This document shows, in pieces, positions 54,764-63,589 of a stretch of DNA of 64,000 nucleotides. Made by a program: the position numbers and the translations under genes. Under the pieces are notes generated by a model that ran no database searches, was not told where the DNA came from, and worked only from the letters and a program-made list of their open reading frames with translations. The first letter of the stretch is position 1, and every line of letters begins with the position of its first letter. This DNA is from Geodermatophilus sp. YIM 151500 (GTDB lineage: Bacteria; Actinomycetota; Actinomycetes; Mycobacteriales; Geodermatophilaceae), in contig NZ_JAOVZT010000002.1 in assembly GCF_025716945.1 (NCBI RefSeq), forward strand, positions 110,171-174,170, in the 5' to 3' direction.

Positions 54764-55795
54764 GTGAGCACCACCCCGCTGACCCGGGCCGCCGTCCCCC
54801 GGACCGCGCCCCGCCGGCCGCCACCTTCTCGCCCCTCCGTCTCCCGCGCTCGCGCCGCGGCCGGCCCCGTCCGCCCGGTCGACGCCTGCCCGCCCGACCA
54901 CGTCTCGCTGGTGCGCCCGGACTGGCCGCTCGACCTGCGCCGCGCCCTGTCGCCGTGGTCGCGCGGCACCGGCGACCCGACGCTGTGCGAGGCGCCCGAC
55001 GGCATCTGGCGCACGACGACGACCCCGGACGGTTCGGCGACCGTCCGGCTGCGGCCGGTCGCCGGCGAGGTGCACGTCGCCGCCTGGGGGCCGGGCGCCG
55101 GCTGGGCGGGAGGGGCCGTGCCCGGGTGGCTCGGCGTCCACGACCGGTCCGACGGCTTCCGGCCGGAGCACCACCCGCTGGTCGCCCGACTGCACCGCGC
55201 GGCGCCGTGGTTGCGGCTGGGCCGCTGCGGCCGCACCTGGGACGTGCTCGTCGCCGCCGTCCTGGAGCAGAAGGTGACCACGATCGAGGCGCACCGGGTC
55301 TGGCGGGCGCTGCTCCGGCTCGCCGGGGAGCCGCCCCCCGGGCCGGCTCCCGAGGGCATGCGCGTCGTCCCCTCGCCGCAGGCGGTGCTGGCGGTCACCG
55401 ACTGGCAGTGGCACCGCTGCGGCCTGGACGGCGCCCGCCGCCGCGCGCTGCGCGCGGTGGCGTCCGTGGCCTCCCGGCTGGAGCCGGGCGACTGCGACTC
55501 GCCGGCGCTGCAGCGGAAGCTGCGCACCGTGCCCGGTATCGGGGTCTGGACGGCGGCCGAGGTCGTGCAGCGCACGCACGGCTGCCCCGACACCGTCAGC
55601 GTCGGCGACTACCACCTCAAGAACCTGGTCGGCTGGTCGCTGGCCGGCCGGAAGACCGACGACGACGGCATGCTCGAGCTGCTCGAACCCTGGCGCGGCC
55701 ACCGGCAGCGGGTGGTGCGGCTGCTCATGTTCGGCGGGTCGATGCCGCCGCGGCGCGGCCCCCGCATGGCGCCGACCGACTACCGCTCCTTCTGA
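54764..55795 (+). CDS. DNA-3-methyladenine glycosylase (HhH-GPD family)
   Basis: A 343-residue base-excision enzyme of the AlkA-related group. The HhH motif TVPGIGVWTAAEV near residue 263 and the catalytic Asp in VGDYHLKNLVGW near 285 are clear, with LEQKVTTIEAHRVWRALL as the preceding helix. The N-terminal 45 residues are Pro/Arg/Ala-rich and probably disordered. It removes alkylated purines. It lies 44 bp after the SDR gene; GGAG lies 6 bases before the GTG. Confidence 0.88.
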   Translation: MSTTPLTRAAVPRTAPRRPPPSRPSVSRARAAAGPVRPVDACPPDHVSLVRPDWPLDLRRALSPWSRGTGDPTLCEAPDGIWRTTTTPDGSATVRLRPVAGEVHVAAWGPGAGWAGGAVPGWLGVHDRSDGFRPEHHPLVARLHRAAPWLRLGRCGRTWDVLVAAVLEQKVTTIEAHRVWRALLRLAGEPPPGPAPEGMRVVPSPQAVLAVTDWQWHRCGLDGARRRALRAVASVASRLEPGDCDSPALQRKLRTVPGIGVWTAAEVVQRTHGCPDTVSVGDYHLKNLVGWSLAGRKTDDDGMLELLEPWRGHRQRVVRLLMFGGSMPPRRGPRMAPTDYRSF

Positions 55796-55886
55796 ACCGA
55801 GCCGTGCCCGAACCCCTGGCGGCACCTCCGCGACCGAGCCAGGCTGTCGTGGGCCGCAACGGCGCGGCCGGAATCGGGGGAGCGCA

Positions 55887-56867
55887 GTGCGCACGGGGTG
55901 GAAGGCGGCCGTCTGCGCCGTCGCGATCGGTTCTGCGGTGGCTTCGACCGCGCCGGTGGGCGCGCACGGCCCGACCATCGGCGGCCACGGCAACCACTAC
56001 TACTTGAACGACAAGTTCGGCGGCCGGGCGAACATGGAGCTGGTCTACGGCGATCCTCGCGACGTGGTGTACGTCGGCGACTGGGACGACAACGGCACCG
56101 ACACCCTCATGGTCCGCCGTGGCAACACCTTCTACGCCCGCAACAGCCTGACGACGGGCAACGCGGAGGTCGTCTTCTCGTACGGCGACCCGCCCGACAC
56201 CGTGCTCGTCGGTGACTGGGACGGCGACGGCAGGGACACGCTGACCGTCCGCCGCGGCAACCGCTACTTCGTGAAGAACAGCGTGACCTCGGGCGTCGCC
56301 GACGCGGAGTTCACGTACGGCAACCCGGACGACGAGGTGCTGGTCGGTGACTGGGACGGCGACGGCAGGGACACGCTGACCGTCCGTCGCGGCAGCACCT
56401 ACTACGTCAAGAACAGCGTGACCACCGGCGTCGCCGACACGACGCTCGTCTACGGCAACCCCGGCGACATCGTGCTCACCGGCCGCTGGTCGAACACCCA
56501 GCCCGGTGACACCCTCGCCGTGCGCCGCGGCAACACCTACTACCTGCGCTACACGCTCACGCCCGGGGTCGCCGACGTCGTCGTCCCGTTCGGGGAGCCC
56601 ACCGACACCGCCTTCTCCGGCGACTGGGGCGGTGACGGCCAGGACACCCTCGGCGTCCGGCGGCACGTCGGCGCCCCGCCGCCTCCCGCGCAACCCCTAC
56701 CGCCGTCCGCCCCACCGGGTCCCGCCCCGAGTGCCGACGTCAACTGCGACGACTTCGCCACGCAGGCCGCGGCGCAGGCGTGGTTCGACTACTGGTTCCC
56801 GGCGATGGGCGACGTCGCCGGGCTCGACGGCGACGACGACGGGAAGGCCTGCGAGAGGCTGCCCTGA
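55887..56867 (+). CDS. Secreted 45-residue-repeat protein with C-terminal Excalibur domain
   Basis: A 326-residue exported protein. Signal about 1-26 (AAVCAVAIGSAVASTAPVGA). Five repeats of about 45 residues follow (YGDPPDTVLVGDWDGDGRDT type); the fourth lacks the Asp loop (TGRWSNTQPGDT). A proline linker leads to an Excalibur calcium-binding domain: NCDDFATQAAAQAWFDYW and LDGDDDGKACERLP. No enzyme domain. GGGGGAG precedes the GTG. Two repeats share 44 identical bases. The next gene is a paralogue with the same architecture. Confidence 0.88.
   Translation: MRTGWKAAVCAVAIGSAVASTAPVGAHGPTIGGHGNHYYLNDKFGGRANMELVYGDPRDVVYVGDWDDNGTDTLMVRRGNTFYARNSLTTGNAEVVFSYGDPPDTVLVGDWDGDGRDTLTVRRGNRYFVKNSVTSGVADAEFTYGNPDDEVLVGDWDGDGRDTLTVRRGSTYYVKNSVTTGVADTTLVYGNPGDIVLTGRWSNTQPGDTLAVRRGNTYYLRYTLTPGVADVVVPFGEPTDTAFSGDWGGDGQDTLGVRRHVGAPPPPAQPLPPSAPPGPAPSADVNCDDFATQAAAQAWFDYWFPAMGDVAGLDGDDDGKACERLP
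56208..56386. repeat. 44-bp identical direct repeat, 135 bp apart
   Basis: 56208-56251 and 56343-56386 are identical and are 135 bp (45 codons) apart, covering the GDWDGDGRDTLTVR segment of successive protein repeats. Identity including third positions implies recent duplication or conversion. Confidence 0.85.
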
Positions 56868-56940
56868 CGCGTGGTGCTGCTGGTGTGACACGTCGGACCC
56901 TGGGTGGGTCCGTGACCGGACGGCGCCGTTTCGCGGTGCT

Positions 56941-56970
56941 TGGGTGCCCTGGGGCGACGCCGGGCGCCCA
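56941..56970 (+). other. Leader hairpin before the second Excalibur protein
   Basis: TGGGTGCCC and GGGCGCCCA (one G-T wobble) enclose a 12-base loop, 15 bases before the ATG. A smaller hairpin, GGACCC-TGGGT-GGGTCC, lies at 56895-56911. They may terminate the upstream transcript partly or shape translation. Confidence 0.4.
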
Positions 56971-56985
56971 GGACGGAGTGTCGTC

Positions 56986-57936
56986 ATGCGCACGCGCGTA
57001 CGGGCCGCCACGACTGCCGCAGTCGTCGTCGGGCTCGCCCTCACAGGGGCCGGCTCGGCCCAGGCCCAGGGCACCACGGTCGGCGGCTCCGGGGCCGAGT
57101 ACTACCTGAACGACACCTTCACCGGCCGGGCCAACATCGAGCTGACCTACGGCGAACCGTCGGACCAGGTGTACGTCGGTGACTGGGACGGCAACGGCAC
57201 CGACACCCTCATGGTCCGCCGGGACAACACCTTCTACGCGCGCAACAGCGCCACTCCCGGTGCGGCCGACGTGACCTTCGCCTACGGCGATCCCGGTGAC
57301 ACCGTCCTGGTCGGCGACTGGGACGGCAACGGCTCCGACACCCTGGCCGTGCGCCGCGGCAGCACCTACCACGTCAAGAACACCGTCAGCACGGGCAGGG
57401 CCGACACGGTCTTCGTGTACGGCGACCCGGGCGACACCGTCCTGGTCGGGGACTGGGACGGGCGTGGCGGCGACACGCTCGTCGTCCGTCGCGGCTCCAC
57501 GTACTTCGTGAAGAACGACCTGCTGACCGGCGTCGCGAGCAATGTCTTCGTCTACGGCGACCCCGGTGACACCGTGCTCGCCGGCCGCTGGACCACCAAC
57601 CAGGCGGGCGACACCCTGGGCGTCCGCCGCGGGAACACCTACTTCCTGCGCAACTCGCTCACGCCGGGCGTCGCCGACACGACCTTCGCCTACGGCGAGC
57701 CGACCGACACCGCCTTCACGGGCGACTGGAACGGGGACGGCAAGGACACCCTCGGCGTTCGCCGAGGCCGGTCGGGCCCGACGCCGCCGCCCAACCCGGG
57801 TGACGACGTCGACTGCTCCGACTTCGTCACGCAGGCGCAGGCCCAGGCGTGGTTCATGCTCTATTACCCCTACTACGGCGACGTCGCCCGCCTGGACGCC
57901 AACGGCGACGGCCAGGCCTGCGAAGCGCTGCCCTGA
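56986..57936 (+). CDS. Secreted 45-residue-repeat protein with Excalibur domain, paralogue
   Basis: A 316-residue exported paralogue of the preceding protein: signal about 1-28 (AATTAAVVVGLALTGAGSAQ), then GSGAEYYLNDTFTGRANIEL parallel to the neighbour, five repeats (YGDPGDTVLVGDWDGNGSDT type) and an Excalibur domain (DCSDFVTQAQAQAWFMLYY, LDANGDGQACEALP). The fourth repeat again replaces the Asp loop with a GRW segment, showing that the duplication copied a complete ordered array. Role unknown; calcium-dependent wall association is plausible. Confidence 0.88.
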   Translation: MRTRVRAATTAAVVVGLALTGAGSAQAQGTTVGGSGAEYYLNDTFTGRANIELTYGEPSDQVYVGDWDGNGTDTLMVRRDNTFYARNSATPGAADVTFAYGDPGDTVLVGDWDGNGSDTLAVRRGSTYHVKNTVSTGRADTVFVYGDPGDTVLVGDWDGRGGDTLVVRRGSTYFVKNDLLTGVASNVFVYGDPGDTVLAGRWTTNQAGDTLGVRRGNTYFLRNSLTPGVADTTFAYGEPTDTAFTGDWNGDGKDTLGVRRGRSGPTPPPNPGDDVDCSDFVTQAQAQAWFMLYYPYYGDVARLDANGDGQACEALP

Positions 57937-57954
57937 TCGCAGCACATCTCGTCC

Positions 57955-57991
57955 CGTTCGCCGGGTCGGCTGTCGGCCGACCCGGCGAACG
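57955..57991 (+). terminator. Perfect 16-bp hairpin terminator
   Basis: 57955-57970 pairs with 57976-57991 without mismatch around TGTCG, 18 bases after the Excalibur gene stop. The rest of the gap to 58208 contains TAACGT (58128-58133), a probable -10 box for the next gene, and no gene. Confidence 0.85.
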
Positions 57992-58208
57992 CGTTCCTGG
58001 GGTCGGTCGGGTGACGACCAGCCTCGTGGACGGCGGGCGGACGACGTCAGGGCGCCCCACTTGTCACAGCCGTCCCGGATCGACGGTGATCGTCCGTGTC
58101 CTGACCGTGGGTGATGCCTCGGCTTCGTAACGTTCCGGCATCGATGGCCGCAGCGGCCGCTCGGGACCGTCCGGTGTCGAGCGGGTGCGCTCGATACCGG
58201 GAGTTCTC

Positions 58209-59921
58209 TTGTCACGCGCCAGGATCCGCACCGCCGTCTCGCTCGCCGGGACGGCGGGTCTGCTCGCCACCGGCCTGCTGAACGCCGCGGTCGCCGGAGC
58301 CACCGAGCCCTGCCCCGCGCCGACCACCGGGGTCACCGTCGCCTGCGTGCACGCCGGCACCGGGCAGCAGCACTCCTTCCTGGTGCCGGACGGCGTGACC
58401 AGCGTCGACGTCGCCGTCCTCGGCGGCGCACAGGGCGCGGAGACCGCGGAGCTCGGCCGCACCACCCTGTCGGTCGCAACCGGCGGGAGCGTGCTCGTCG
58501 ACATCGGCGCCGCTGCGGACCTCGGCGCGGTCGCGCCGTCCACCGATCGAGTCGCCGCCGCCGACCCGGCGGTGCCGGGCGCGCCTGAGGAGGCGCAGCG
58601 GAGCACCCAGGCCGACGCCCCCGCGGCCGACGCCGCAGCCGGCGACCCCGCTGGGGAGATCCCGGCCGCCGGGCCGGACGGTGAGCCGGCCGTAAGCGGG
58701 GACACCTCTGCCGGTGCGGGGGCCGAGCCCGTGGAGCCGTGGCTGTTCCTCGCCCCTGGGGACGACACGGCGGCCCTTGTCCGGGTCGTCGAGCCGGCCC
58801 CCGCAGCGGACGTCACCGCCACTGACGCCACTGACGAGGGTGCCGCCGGTGAGTCCGCCGATCAGTCCCCCGTGGGCGCGGCGTCGGTGACCGACGTGCC
58901 CGCGGGAACGTCGACGGGCGACGACTCCGCGACCGGTGCCGAGACTGCGCCTGCCGACACCTCGGTCGTCGTTGCTGACCAGGCGGTCCCCGTCGACGTC
59001 GTGGAAGACGGGACCGCGCCGCCGGCCGCGGACGCACCGCCGGCCGGCCCCGCGCCGGCGGTCGAGGACGATGTCGAGCTGGTGTCGGTCGTGCTGACCT
59101 GGACGGTCCCGGCAGCCACCGACCCGGGGGCGCCTGCCGAGGGCGAGGCCCCCGCCCCAGCCGACGAGGAGGCACCGGCCGGCTCCGCGCCCGCCGAGCA
59201 GCCGGCGCCCGTCGAGGAGCCGGCGCCCGCCGAGGACGAGGCGTCGCCCGACGAGCTCCCCGTCGAGGAGACGCCCGTCGAGGAGGGCCCGTCCCACGAG
59301 GTCCCGGTCGAGGAGGTCCCCGCCGAGGAGATCGCGGCACTCGAGCAGGCCCTGGCCGAGTCGGTGCCGGTCGAGGAGTCCGTGCCGCTGGAGGAGATGC
59401 CGCCGCTCGACCTGGCGATCCCGGCGGCCGAGCCGATCGCGGTGCAGGTTCCGGCGAGCCAGGCGCTGGCGGGTGTCTTCGCGTCCGCCGGCCTGACCTC
59501 GGCGGACCTCGCGTCCGTCGACGTCGGCTCCGCGGGCCTCGCCGCTGTCGGATCGCAGCAGGTCGCCATCGTCGCGTCGGCCGGGGACCGTCCGGCGGTC
59601 GTCGGCACCGGCTTCGAGCCGGGGGAGTCCGTCGTCGTCACCCTGGATTCGACCGGCTCCGAGGTCGACGAGGTGACCGCCGACTCGACCGGCGGCGTGG
59701 AGGTGCCCGTCGCTTTCGCGGCGGAGGACGACGACAGCGTCGTCCTGCGGGGCCTGAGCAGCGGGCGCCTGGTGACCGTCGGCCTGGGCGCGGAGCTGAC
59801 GGCGGCGGAGCAGCCGACCGGCCTGCTCTCCGGCCTCGGCGCCATCGCCCTGCCGCTGACCGGCACGGTCGTGCTCGCCGGCGGCGTCATCGTCACCGTG
59901 GTGGCCCGGCGCCGGAGCTGA
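58209..59921 (+). CDS. LPXTG-anchored surface protein with acidic Pro/Ala-rich stalk
   Basis: A 570-residue wall-anchored protein. Signal peptide about 1-32. A small domain (VTVACVHAGTGQQHSFLVPD, then GVTSVDVAVLGGAQG) resembles actinobacterial surface modules. Residues about 110-400 are a very acidic Ala/Pro/Glu stalk, with PVEE repeats at 330-395. An Ig-like domain follows (VGTGFEPGESVVVTLDSTGS). The C-terminus is LPLTG, a hydrophobic helix and RRRS: a complete sortase signal. TTG 58209 was chosen for GGGAG seven bases upstream; GTG 58185 is the alternative. No sortase gene is in the window. Confidence 0.85.
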   Translation: MSRARIRTAVSLAGTAGLLATGLLNAAVAGATEPCPAPTTGVTVACVHAGTGQQHSFLVPDGVTSVDVAVLGGAQGAETAELGRTTLSVATGGSVLVDIGAAADLGAVAPSTDRVAAADPAVPGAPEEAQRSTQADAPAADAAAGDPAGEIPAAGPDGEPAVSGDTSAGAGAEPVEPWLFLAPGDDTAALVRVVEPAPAADVTATDATDEGAAGESADQSPVGAASVTDVPAGTSTGDDSATGAETAPADTSVVVADQAVPVDVVEDGTAPPAADAPPAGPAPAVEDDVELVSVVLTWTVPAATDPGAPAEGEAPAPADEEAPAGSAPAEQPAPVEEPAPAEDEASPDELPVEETPVEEGPSHEVPVEEVPAEEIAALEQALAESVPVEESVPLEEMPPLDLAIPAAEPIAVQVPASQALAGVFASAGLTSADLASVDVGSAGLAAVGSQQVAIVASAGDRPAVVGTGFEPGESVVVTLDSTGSEVDEVTADSTGGVEVPVAFAAEDDDSVVLRGLSSGRLVTVGLGAELTAAEQPTGLLSGLGAIALPLTGTVVLAGGVIVTVVARRRS

Positions 59922-59927
59922 CCCGGG

Positions 59928-60809
59928 TCAGCGCGGGGAGCGCTCCCGCTCGTCGATCAGGCCGAGCAGGTAGTCGCCGTAACCGCTCTTGCCCAGCGGC
60001 TCGGCGGCGGCGCGCAATCCGTCGTCGTCCAGCCAGCCGTTGCGCCAGGCGACCTCCTCGATGCAGCCGATCTTGAGCCCCTGCCGCTCCTCGACCACCG
60101 ACACGAACTCGGTCGCCTGCCGCAGCGAGGCGAACGTTCCGGTGTCAAGCCAGGCGGTGCCGCGGTCGAGCGCGGTGACCGTCAGCCGCCCCTGATGCAG
60201 GTAGTGCTCGTTGACCGCGGTGATCTCCAGCTCGCCGCGCGCGCTGGGCCGGATCCCCCGGGCGACGTCGACCACCTCGGCGTCGTAGAAGTACAGCCCC
60301 GGCACCGCGTAGGAGCTCTTCGGCTTGACCGGCTTCTCCTCGATCGACAGCACCCGGCCCTCGGCGTCGAACTCCACGACGCCGTAGTCCTCCGGGTTGG
60401 CCACGTGGTAGGCGAACACGTGCCCGCCGTCGGGCTCGGGCAGCCGCGCCAGGGCGGTGCCCAGCCCGGCGCCGTAGAAGATGTTGTCGCCCAGGATCAG
60501 CGCCGCCGCCGAGCCGTCGAGGAACTCCGCCCCGATGAGGAAGGCCTGCGCCAGGCCCTCCGGGTGCGGCTGCACCGCGTACTCCAGCCGCATGCCCAGC
60601 CGGCTGCCGTCACCGAGCAGCGAGCGGAAGGCCATCGAGTCGCCGGGCGTCGTGATCACCAGCACCTCGCGGACGCCGGCCATCATCAGCGTCGACAGCG
60701 GGTAGTAGACCATCGGCTTGTCGTAGACCGGCATGAGCTGCTTGCTCACGGCCTGCGTGATGGGGAACAACCGGCTCCCGGTGCCGCCGGCCAGGATGAT
60801 GCCTCGCAC
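59928..60809 (-). CDS. rmlA: Glucose-1-phosphate thymidylyltransferase
   Basis: A 293-residue nucleotidyltransferase, first enzyme of dTDP-L-rhamnose synthesis. [20 protein letters not shown] at the N-terminus, [61 protein letters not shown], and [10 protein letters not shown] are diagnostic. GTG 60809 coincides with the predicted transcript start. It is divergent from rmlB across 97 bp and converges on the LPXTG gene, six bases away. Confidence 0.97.
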   Translation of the reverse strand: MRGIILAGGTGSRLFPITQAVSKQLMPVYDKPMVYYPLSTLMMAGVREVLVITTPGDSMAFRSLLGDGSRLGMRLEYAVQPHPEGLAQAFLIGAEFLDGSAAALILGDNIFYGAGLGTALARLPEPDGGHVFAYHVANPEDYGVVEFDAEGRVLSIEEKPVKPKSSYAVPGLYFYDAEVVDVARGIRPSARGELEITAVNEHYLHQGRLTVTALDRGTAWLDTGTFASLRQATEFVSVVEERQGLKIGCIEEVAWRNGWLDDDGLRAAAEPLGKSGYGDYLLGLIDERERSPR

Positions 60810-60815
60810 CGCGTC

Positions 60816-60821
60816 ACCGTA
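60816..60821 (-). promoter_or_regulatory. -10 box (TACGGT) for rmlA
   Basis: On the minus strand TACGGT ends six bases before the rmlA GTG at 60809: leaderless. Confidence 0.6.
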
Positions 60822-60892
60822 CGTGTGGGGCGCGTGCGACCAGGAGTCCGGCATCACCCCGGCGGGTGCGTCGGACGGTCCCGGCGCTCGGC

Positions 60893-60898
60893 TACCGT
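60893..60898 (+). promoter_or_regulatory. -10 box (TACCGT) for rmlB-rmlD
   Basis: TACCGT ends eight bases before the rmlB ATG at 60907, giving a two-base leader. Confidence 0.6.
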
Positions 60899-60906
60899 CG
60901 TCGTCC

Positions 60907-61914
60907 ATGCGCGTCTTGGTGACCGGCGGGGCCGGCTTCATCGGCTCCCACTACGTCCGGACGATGCTCTCCGGCGGTTACCCCGGCTACGAGGACGCCG
61001 AGGTCACGGTCTTCGACAAACTGACCTACGCCGGCAACCCGGCCAACCTCTTCCCGGTCGCGAGCAACCCGCGCTACTCCTTCGTGCGCGGCGACATCTG
61101 CGACCCGACCGAGCTCGACGCCGTCCTGCCCGGCCACGACGCGGTCGTCAACTTCGCCGCCGAGACGCACGTCGACCGCTCCATCACCGGCGCCTCCGAC
61201 TTCGTGCTCACCAACGTGCTCGGCGCCCAGCAGGTCTTCGCCGCGGCGCTGCGCGCGGAGATCCCGCGGGTCGTGCACGTCTCCACCGACGAGGTCTACG
61301 GCTCCATCGACGAGGGCTCGTGGACCGAGGACGAGCCGCTGCTGCCCAACTCCCCGTACTCGGCGGCCAAGGCCGGCGGCGACCTGCTCGCCCGCGCCTA
61401 CGCCAAAACCTACGGGCTGAACCTCTCGGTCACCCGCTGCAGCAACAACTACGGGCCTTACCACTTCCCCGAGAAGGTCATCCCGCTCTTCGTCACCAAC
61501 CTGCTCGACGGCTTGCCCGTGCCCCTCTACGGCGAGGGCGCCAACGTGCGCGACTGGCTGTTCGTCGACGACCACTGCCGCGGCATCCAGCTGGTGCTCG
61601 AGAAGGGCGGCGCCGGCGAGATCTACAACATCGGCGGCGGCACCGAGCTGTCCAACCGCGAGCTCACCGAGCGGCTGCTCGCCGCCACCGGCCGCGACTG
61701 GAGCCTGGTCGACCACATCGTCGACCCGCGCGGCGGCGGCCACGACTTCCGCTACTCCGTCGACTTCTCCAAGATCGCCGGGCTCGGCTACGAACCACGG
61801 ACGTCGTTCGACGAGGGCCTGGCGCTGACCGTGCAGTGGTACCGCGACAACCGCGCCTGGTGGGAGCCGCTCAAGGCCGCGGTCGCGCGGGGAACGGCCG
61901 CGGTCGCGCGGTGA
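60907..61914 (+). CDS. rmlB: dTDP-glucose 4,6-dehydratase
   Basis: A 335-residue extended SDR, second step of dTDP-rhamnose synthesis. [13 protein letters not shown] binds [44 protein letters not shown] (Tyr and Lys), [19 protein letters not shown] and [13 protein letters not shown] follow. The C-terminal [12 protein letters not shown] is encoded by a 21-bp tandem repeat and the stop codon lies inside that repeat. Confidence 0.97.
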   Translation: MRVLVTGGAGFIGSHYVRTMLSGGYPGYEDAEVTVFDKLTYAGNPANLFPVASNPRYSFVRGDICDPTELDAVLPGHDAVVNFAAETHVDRSITGASDFVLTNVLGAQQVFAAALRAEIPRVVHVSTDEVYGSIDEGSWTEDEPLLPNSPYSAAKAGGDLLARAYAKTYGLNLSVTRCSNNYGPYHFPEKVIPLFVTNLLDGLPVPLYGEGANVRDWLFVDDHCRGIQLVLEKGGAGEIYNIGGGTELSNRELTERLLAATGRDWSLVDHIVDPRGGGHDFRYSVDFSKIAGLGYEPRTSFDEGLALTVQWYRDNRAWWEPLKAAVARGTAAVAR

Positions 61915-61958
61915 ACGGCCGCGGTCGCGCGGTGAACGGCCGCGGTCGCGCGGTGCGG
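61875..61958. repeat. 21-bp tandem repeat across the rmlB stop codon
   Basis: Four consecutive 21-bp units (61875, 61896, 61917, 61938; the last diverges at its end). Unit 1 has GGGGAAC where units 2 and 3 have GGTGAAC; that change creates the TGA that ends rmlB in unit 2. The array fills most of the gap to rmlD. Confidence 0.9.
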
Positions 61959-61981
61959 GGTGCGCGCGTGCGGGGGTCGCG

Positions 61982-62875
61982 GTGAGCACCGCCTGGCTGG
62001 TCACCGGCGCCGGCGGGCAGCTCGGCGGCGACCTGCTGGCCGCCCTGGCCGGGCGGCCGGACGACGCCGTCACCGGGGTCACCCGGGCCGAGCTCGACCT
62101 CACCGACGAGGCGGCGGTCCGGACGGCGGTGCGCGACTGGCTGGCCGCCGCCCGCCGGTCCGGGCACGACCCGGTGCTGGTCAACGCCGCCGCCTACACC
62201 GCCGTCGACGCCGCCGAGACCGACGAGGACACGGCCGCGCTGGTCAACGGCGCGGCCCCGGGCTGGCTGGCCGAGGAGCTGGCCGGGCGCGGCCGCCTGG
62301 TGCACGTCTCGACCGACTACGTCTTCGACGGGACGGCGTCCCGCCCGTACGGCGTCGACGACGAGCCCGCCCCCCGCACCGCCTACGGGCGCACCAAGCT
62401 GGCGGGGGAGCGGGCGGTCGCCGCGGCCGGCGGGGACGCGGTCGTCGTCCGGACGGCGTGGGTGTACGCCACGCACGGCAGCAACTTCGTGCGCACGATG
62501 CTGCGGCTGGCCGCCGAGGGCCCGCCCGAGGTGCGCGTGGTCGACGACCAGACCGGCTCGCCCACGTGGTCGCGCGACCTCGCGCACGGTCTCGTCCGGG
62601 CCGCGCTCGCGCCGGCCCGCGGCCTGCTGCACGCCACCGGCACCGGGACGACGACCTGGTTCGGGCTCGCCCGGCTGGTGTTCGAGCTGGCCGGCGCCGA
62701 CCCGCAGCGGGTCGTGCCGACGACCACCGCCGACTTCCCGCGCCCCGCGCCGCGCCCGGCCTGGTCGGTGCTCGACCCGGCGAGCTGGCTCGCCGCCGGC
62801 CTCGACCCGCTCCCCCCGTGGCCGGACTCCCTGCGCGCCTGCACCGCCGAGCTGCTGGCCCGGGCGCCGCGCTGA
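61982..62875 (+). CDS. rmlD: dTDP-4-dehydrorhamnose reductase
   Basis: A 297-residue SDR catalysing the last step of dTDP-L-rhamnose synthesis. WLVTGAGGQLGGDLLAAL, NAAAYTAVDAAETDED, HVSTDYVFDG, AYGRTKLAGE (Tyr-x3-Lys) and DDQTGSPTWSRDLA are family motifs. The 67-bp gap to rmlB is mostly the 21-bp repeat. The GTG has only a GGGGG tract nearby. The gene end is duplicated downstream as a 28-bp repeat. Confidence 0.95.
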   Translation: MSTAWLVTGAGGQLGGDLLAALAGRPDDAVTGVTRAELDLTDEAAVRTAVRDWLAAARRSGHDPVLVNAAAYTAVDAAETDEDTAALVNGAAPGWLAEELAGRGRLVHVSTDYVFDGTASRPYGVDDEPAPRTAYGRTKLAGERAVAAAGGDAVVVRTAWVYATHGSNFVRTMLRLAAEGPPEVRVVDDQTGSPTWSRDLAHGLVRAALAPARGLLHATGTGTTTWFGLARLVFELAGADPQRVVPTTTADFPRPAPRPAWSVLDPASWLAAGLDPLPPWPDSLRACTAELLARAPR

Positions 62876-62931
62876 CCCACCGGGGCGCCCCGCCGGTCGC
62901 GGTCGGGCGCCGCGCTGACCCACCGGGGCGC
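62861..62931. repeat. 28-bp direct repeat copying the rmlD 3' end
   Basis: 62861-62888, which includes the last codons and TGA of rmlD, is repeated exactly at 62904-62931, 43 bp on. The duplicate lies in the gap between the convergent rmlD and rmlC genes and has no coding role. Confidence 0.88.
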
Positions 62932-62940
62932 GCCGTCCGG

Positions 62941-63549
62941 TCAGACGCCGGTCTCCCGGCGCTGCGCGTAGCGGGCGGCGCACGTGACCATCGTCGGCAG
63001 CAGTCCGCGCTCCCGGGCCTCGCCCAGCGTCGGCGCGGCGGCGTCCTTGGCCGACAGCGTGATCTCGACGTCCCCGGGCCAGGGCAGCTCCAGCTCCGCG
63101 TCCAGCGGGTGCACGCCGAACTCCCGGCCCGGGTCGTAGCCGCTCGACACCAGGTACGTCACCGACGACCCGTCGGCCAGCGACAGGAAGGCGTGCCCGA
63201 GCCCCTCGGCGAGGTAGACGGCCTTCGGGTGCTCGCTGTCGAGCAGCGCGGCGTCGGAGACGCCGAACGTCGGCGAGCCGTCGCGCAGGTCGACGACGAC
63301 GTCGAGCACCTTCCCGGCCGGGCAGTAGACGTACTTGGCCTGACCCGGCGGCACGAGCGCGAAGTGGACGCCGCGGAGCACGCCGCGCGCCGACACGCTG
63401 TGGTTGGCCTGCACCAGCGGCAGCGCCGAGCCGGTCGCCTCCGCCAGCACGTCGGCCCGGTACCACTCGGTGAACCGGCCGCGGTCGTCGCCGTGCGCGA
63501 CCAGGTCGAGCACGTAGCTGTCGGGCACGGCGAGCTGGCGGATGTCCAT
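62941..63549 (-). CDS. rmlC: dTDP-4-dehydrorhamnose 3,5-epimerase
   Basis: A 202-residue cupin epimerase, third step of dTDP-rhamnose synthesis. DDRGRFTEWYRADVLAEATG, QANHSVSARGVLRGVHFAL (catalytic His region), AKYVYCPAGKVLDVVVDLR, AVYLAEGLGHAFLSLADGS and the C-terminal PWPGDVEITLSAKDAAAP are typical. It completes the four-gene rml set. The ATG is two bases from the predicted transcript start. Confidence 0.96.
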   Translation of the reverse strand: MDIRQLAVPDSYVLDLVAHGDDRGRFTEWYRADVLAEATGSALPLVQANHSVSARGVLRGVHFALVPPGQAKYVYCPAGKVLDVVVDLRDGSPTFGVSDAALLDSEHPKAVYLAEGLGHAFLSLADGSSVTYLVSSGYDPGREFGVHPLDAELELPWPGDVEITLSAKDAAAPTLGEARERGLLPTMVTCAARYAQRRETGV

Positions 63550-63557
63550 CGGCGGCC

Positions 63558-63563
63558 ACGCTA
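63558..63563 (-). promoter_or_regulatory. -10 box (TAGCGT) for rmlC
   Basis: On the minus strand TAGCGT ends eight bases before the rmlC ATG at 63549. Confidence 0.55.
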
Positions 63564-63589
63564 GCGAACGCCGCCGGCGCCGGCCGGGG

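Noticed and set aside
61875-61958. Possible CRISPR array at the 21-bp repeats.
   Set aside because: Units are contiguous with no unique spacers and no cas genes are present. No CRISPR array was seen anywhere in the window.
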